Of a DNA stretch of 45,518 bases, positions 42,939-45,518 are shown piece by piece (the stretch's first letter is position 1; every line of letters begins with the position of its first letter). A program made the translations under genes and the position numbers. Below the pieces are notes generated by a model. It did no database searches, had not been told where the DNA came from, and saw nothing but the letters and a program-made list of their open reading frames with translations. Source of the stretch: PWND01 sp964601515 (GTDB lineage: Bacteria; Bacteroidota; Bacteroidia; Bacteroidales; UBA7960); contig CAZRNU010000010.1 in the NCBI GenBank assembly GCA_964601515.1, forward strand, positions 1 to 45,518, in the 5' to 3' direction.

Positions 42939-44621
42939 TTACTTTTGTTTAATAATTGTCTCAACAAAAACGTCATTATTTTCTGTAACTGTACGTAAGA
43001 TGTAAATTCCTGGCTTCAAATAATCGAGGTTTATTATGCTAGAATAAATATTTTCGTACACTTTATCGCCCAAAACATTATATATTGTGATAATGGATTC
43101 TTTGTATTTTGTTAAAACATTTATATAATTCCAAAATGGATTTGGAAATATTGTAAGATCTTCGTCCAATTGCTTATTTGACAGTTTTGTTGTTAAAATG
43201 TCATTTTTTATGCTTGAATTATTGTAATTTAATGAATTTTTGTTGTTGTACACAATATCAAAAAAGCAATTTGTAGGACATTCTATTATTTGTGCTGTAA
43301 AGCTTGCGCCATTTTCTACTGTAAACTCCTTTAGTTCAATTCTAGTATGAGCAGAAAATACTGCATATTCACTATTTTTAATTGTTACATTATCGGGTTC
43401 TGTGGCTGTGTATATTTCAGACTTATATGGAAACCAATATAGTGAGTCACTTTCAGTTATGGACAGATCTCTGTAAGATTCGTATATAGTGTGGGTTTTG
43501 TCAGAACATTCTACATGGATTGATGGATAAATACCTATAATAGCTTGTTGTAGATTGTTATATGGAATGTTTTCTTCAACGTCACTGCTGAAAATATTAA
43601 AAAAACCATCTGATGAACCACCCCACCCAAAATTAAAATGAAAGTAACTATCATTGTCGAAATCATAACCATCACATACCAAGGCATGCCAATTTGTTGA
43701 AAGCACATCCCTACTTCCAACATATAAAAGAGGCCTGTAACTATTTAACTCATCTAATAGCATTTCCTTCCATTTGTTACTATTGGTCAAATCCCTATAT
43801 TTTAAATCTATATCTTCACTAAACCCAAAATATGACACTAATTGATCTGCTGCTAGAGATGGAAACGCAAATGAATTACAGCTCCATGCAACACAATAAA
43901 TCATTGCTATTGCCTTGCCTACATCATTAATTAATGTTGCAATTGCATTTTGCTGAATAGAGGATGCTTGAGTTGAAATAACTTCTGGCATATTGCACCA
44001 ATCATATGGAAGTTTATTTTTTTGTTTTAGTGGTGATGCCCAATATCTCATAATTTGTGCCATTGCAATTGCCACACATCCTGCAGGACATTTATTATTA
44101 GAGTAGTTGCAAATTCCAATATCGTCATCTTCAACCAGATTATTAAAAGGAGGCCCTTGATGCCATTTTGTTTGTATCATATAAAAGCTACCTTGCGAAA
44201 TTGTTTTTTCGTTTATTTTTGACATAAACTCTTCTTGGTAAAAGCGCATATCCTGAGGATTGTGCATACAATGTCGAGTAATGTTTTTATAATAATCAAA
44301 CCACATTTCTGCAGCCGGTGGCATATCATTCAAATCCACAAAACTGTGCATTGAGTATGCAAAATATGGCCCTGCGTTATCAGCAGCTGAAACTAATGCC
44401 CATCCTACATGATCAATATCAACAACATATATAAAAGTAGTGTCATTCTCAATTATATGGTTTACATGATAAGAGTGTGATGATACAGATTTCTCGTAAT
44501 TTGTTTTAAATTCAAAAAACTCTACAGCTTTTTGATAGGCTGTATTTGCATCGGTAATTTGAGAAAATCCGGCAAACCAGCAAAAACAAAGAATTATTGT
44601 GAGTTGTATTTTTGTTTTCAT
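42939..44621 (-). CDS. C10-family cysteine peptidase with T9SS sorting domain
   Basis: This 560-residue exported protease is of the streptopain (SpeB)/PrtT/interpain type. It has a signal peptide (to about residue 20, GFSQ), a Spi-like propeptide (about 21-145), then the catalytic domain with Cys182 in CPAGCVAIAMAQIMRYW and His312 in TNWHALVCDGYD. FHFNFGWGGSSDGFF is the conserved block after the histidine. A T9SS type A sorting domain ends the chain (LTIFPNPFWNYINV, IYNVLGDKVYE, LKPGIYILRTV). The protein should be made as a zymogen and matured by autoprocessing on or outside the cell. The active-site residues are intact. It is flanked by two small barrel genes on the same strand. Confidence 0.93.
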   Translation of the reverse strand: MKTKIQLTIILCFCWFAGFSQITDANTAYQKAVEFFEFKTNYEKSVSSHSYHVNHIIENDTTFIYVVDIDHVGWALVSAADNAGPYFAYSMHSFVDLNDMPPAAEMWFDYYKNITRHCMHNPQDMRFYQEEFMSKINEKTISQGSFYMIQTKWHQGPPFNNLVEDDDIGICNYSNNKCPAGCVAIAMAQIMRYWASPLKQKNKLPYDWCNMPEVISTQASSIQQNAIATLINDVGKAIAMIYCVAWSCNSFAFPSLAADQLVSYFGFSEDIDLKYRDLTNSNKWKEMLLDELNSYRPLLYVGSRDVLSTNWHALVCDGYDFDNDSYFHFNFGWGGSSDGFFNIFSSDVEENIPYNNLQQAIIGIYPSIHVECSDKTHTIYESYRDLSITESDSLYWFPYKSEIYTATEPDNVTIKNSEYAVFSAHTRIELKEFTVENGASFTAQIIECPTNCFFDIVYNNKNSLNYNNSSIKNDILTTKLSNKQLDEDLTIFPNPFWNYINVLTKYKESIITIYNVLGDKVYENIYSSIINLDYLKPGIYILRTVTENNDVFVETIIKQK

Positions 44622-44731
44622 CTTATTTGTTTTTAAGTTCCTGATTTTCTGTTTCTAGATGCACGATTCGTAAAAAAAACTTTCATAAAAATAGACCTAT
44701 AATACAAATGATTAAACCATTATAATGCATA

Positions 44732-45385
44732 CTAGAAGATATATTCAATCCCAATTTTAATACCAACCGACCATCTATCATATATTGGATATTCATTAAA
44801 ATAAACATCATCATATACATATGTTTCTGAAATTAATTTAGTATTGGCAAAATGAGAAACATTTAAATTCATTTTTTGGTTTAATGGTTTAACGATAGTT
44901 ATGCCTTGCACCAATCCTAAACCAAGATTATTCCATATGTTTATATTATTTTCATTTACCACAATCTTGTTGGGATAAACAGATTCAGTTTTGTAATCAA
45001 AGATGCTGTTAAAAGAGGCTCCAATAAGAATATTTAACTTAACAGATTTCAATGACACCACCTCAAGATGAATCAACATTGGTAAGTTTAAATACTGTAT
45101 GTTGTAATTACGCCTTTGCAATGTGGTAGTATAGTCCGGTATGTAATAATAAGACCTGGAATAATAATTAACGCCGAGGCTGACTTTTAACTTGTTTATA
45201 TGCCTGGGAAAGAATAAAGAAAATCCGCAATTTTTATAATTGTTGTGAAAATTATGATGCTCTTTAACAATAAAGTGATAACCATAGATAGCATCTATTT
45301 CAATTGAAGAATAACTTTTGTTTTCATTACCGGATGCAAATAAACATGTATTAATCAATATTAGGAAAAGTGAAAGTTTCTTCAT
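44732..45385 (-). CDS. Small outer-membrane beta-barrel protein
   Basis: This 217-residue protein has a signal peptide (MKKLSLFLILINTCLFASG) and barrel-like alternating strands such as KLKVSLGVNYYSRSYYYI, IQYLNLPMLIHLEVVSLKSVKLNILIGASFN and a C-terminal WSVGIKIGIEYIF. The IQYLNLPM motif parallels the YYIDLP motif of the barrel after the peptidase. It lies 110 bases upstream of the C10 peptidase gene on the same strand. Function is not known. Confidence 0.75.
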   Translation of the reverse strand: MKKLSLFLILINTCLFASGNENKSYSSIEIDAIYGYHFIVKEHHNFHNNYKNCGFSLFFPRHINKLKVSLGVNYYSRSYYYIPDYTTTLQRRNYNIQYLNLPMLIHLEVVSLKSVKLNILIGASFNSIFDYKTESVYPNKIVVNENNINIWNNLGLGLVQGITIVKPLNQKMNLNVSHFANTKLISETYVYDDVYFNEYPIYDRWSVGIKIGIEYIF

Positions 45386-45421
45386 ACAATCATTAGTTTG
45401 TTAAAGTATGTTCAATTTCTC

Positions 45422-45518
45422 TTAAGGCTCAATATACACCGGCTCAGAATGCAGCTCAAATTTTCTTCCATCTAATAACTCAATATTAATCTTTATTTGG
45501 AATAATCGAGTTGTGTCG
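45422..45518 (-). CDS. 3' end of an unidentified gene (5' part outside window)
   Basis: The minus-strand frame is open from the window edge to a TAA and would encode 32 C-terminal residues, including KINIELLDGRKFELHSEPVYIEP. The frame ends 36 bases before the start of the barrel gene, so co-transcription is plausible. The fragment is too short to assign, and it is recognised only because its frame and spacing fit the gene series on this strand. Confidence 0.5.
   Translation of the reverse strand, partial: DTTRLFQIKINIELLDGRKFELHSEPVYIEP

Noticed and set aside
1..45518. tRNA, rRNA, insertion sequences, prophage or integrative element
   Set aside because: I looked for cloverleaf-like segments, rRNA-conserved strings, transposase and integrase motifs and flanking direct repeats and found none that could be supported.

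Overview
The window comes from the chromosome of a member of the Bacteroidota, most likely class Bacteroidia. It is AT-rich. It carries several lineage hallmarks: three TonB-dependent receptors, a DUF4249 lipoprotein behind one of them, C-terminal type IX secretion (T9SS) sorting domains, a GH97 glycosidase, a C10 cysteine peptidase, a hybrid histidine kinase/response regulator with an AraC-type output domain, a DUF4492-cydA-cydB operon, and several matches to the Bacteroidota promoter element TAnnTTTG. I found no rRNA, tRNA, CRISPR array, transposase or phage gene. The species cannot be named from the sequence.

Layout. Positions 2-3853 (+) hold the C-terminal part of a TonB receptor and two lipoproteins, closed by a terminator. 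Positions 4012-7469 (+) hold DUF4492, CydA and CydB (cytochrome bd oxidase) and a small secreted protein. Positions 7582-10446 (+) hold a His-rich membrane protein and a TonB receptor with a Cys-x-x-Cys plug. Positions 10546-11433 (+) hold a lipid-anchored alpha/beta hydrolase. Positions 11430-15119 (-) form a very compact four-gene operon: a lysine 2,3-aminomutase, two ATP-grasp ligases and a GNAT acetyltransferase. Positions 15459-23112 (-) hold a 14-repeat T9SS-exported protein, a secreted beta-helix protein and a TPR/histidine kinase/receiver/AraC hybrid regulator. Positions 23202-26870 (-) hold a lipoprotein, an outer-membrane barrel, an SSAT-like acetyltransferase, a REP-like palindrome array and L-serine dehydratase. 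Positions 27168-32252 (+) encode a 1694-residue exported TPR-CHAT protein. Positions 32254-37252 (-) form a sugar locus: MFS transporter, ROK kinase, CoA-binding protein and GH97. Positions 37378-38199 (-) hold two small exported charged proteins. Positions 38383-42188 (+) hold a flavoprotein and a third TonB-type receptor. Positions 42243-45518 (-) hold two barrel proteins around a C10 peptidase, and the 3' end of another gene.

How the genes work together. In the sugar locus, GH97 should release glucose from alpha-glucosides outside the cytoplasm, the MFS protein import it and the ROK kinase phosphorylate it. The aminomutase keeps both aspartates that hold the lysine side chain, so it should make beta-lysine. 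No lysine-fermentation genes are present. The two ligases and the acetyltransferase point instead to an acetylated or peptide-linked beta-lysine product, and this is the best candidate for an undescribed pathway here. The second notable point is an 11-bp direct repeat with exactly 21-bp spacing upstream of the beta-helix gene. It is a good candidate binding site for the neighbouring AraC-type hybrid regulator.
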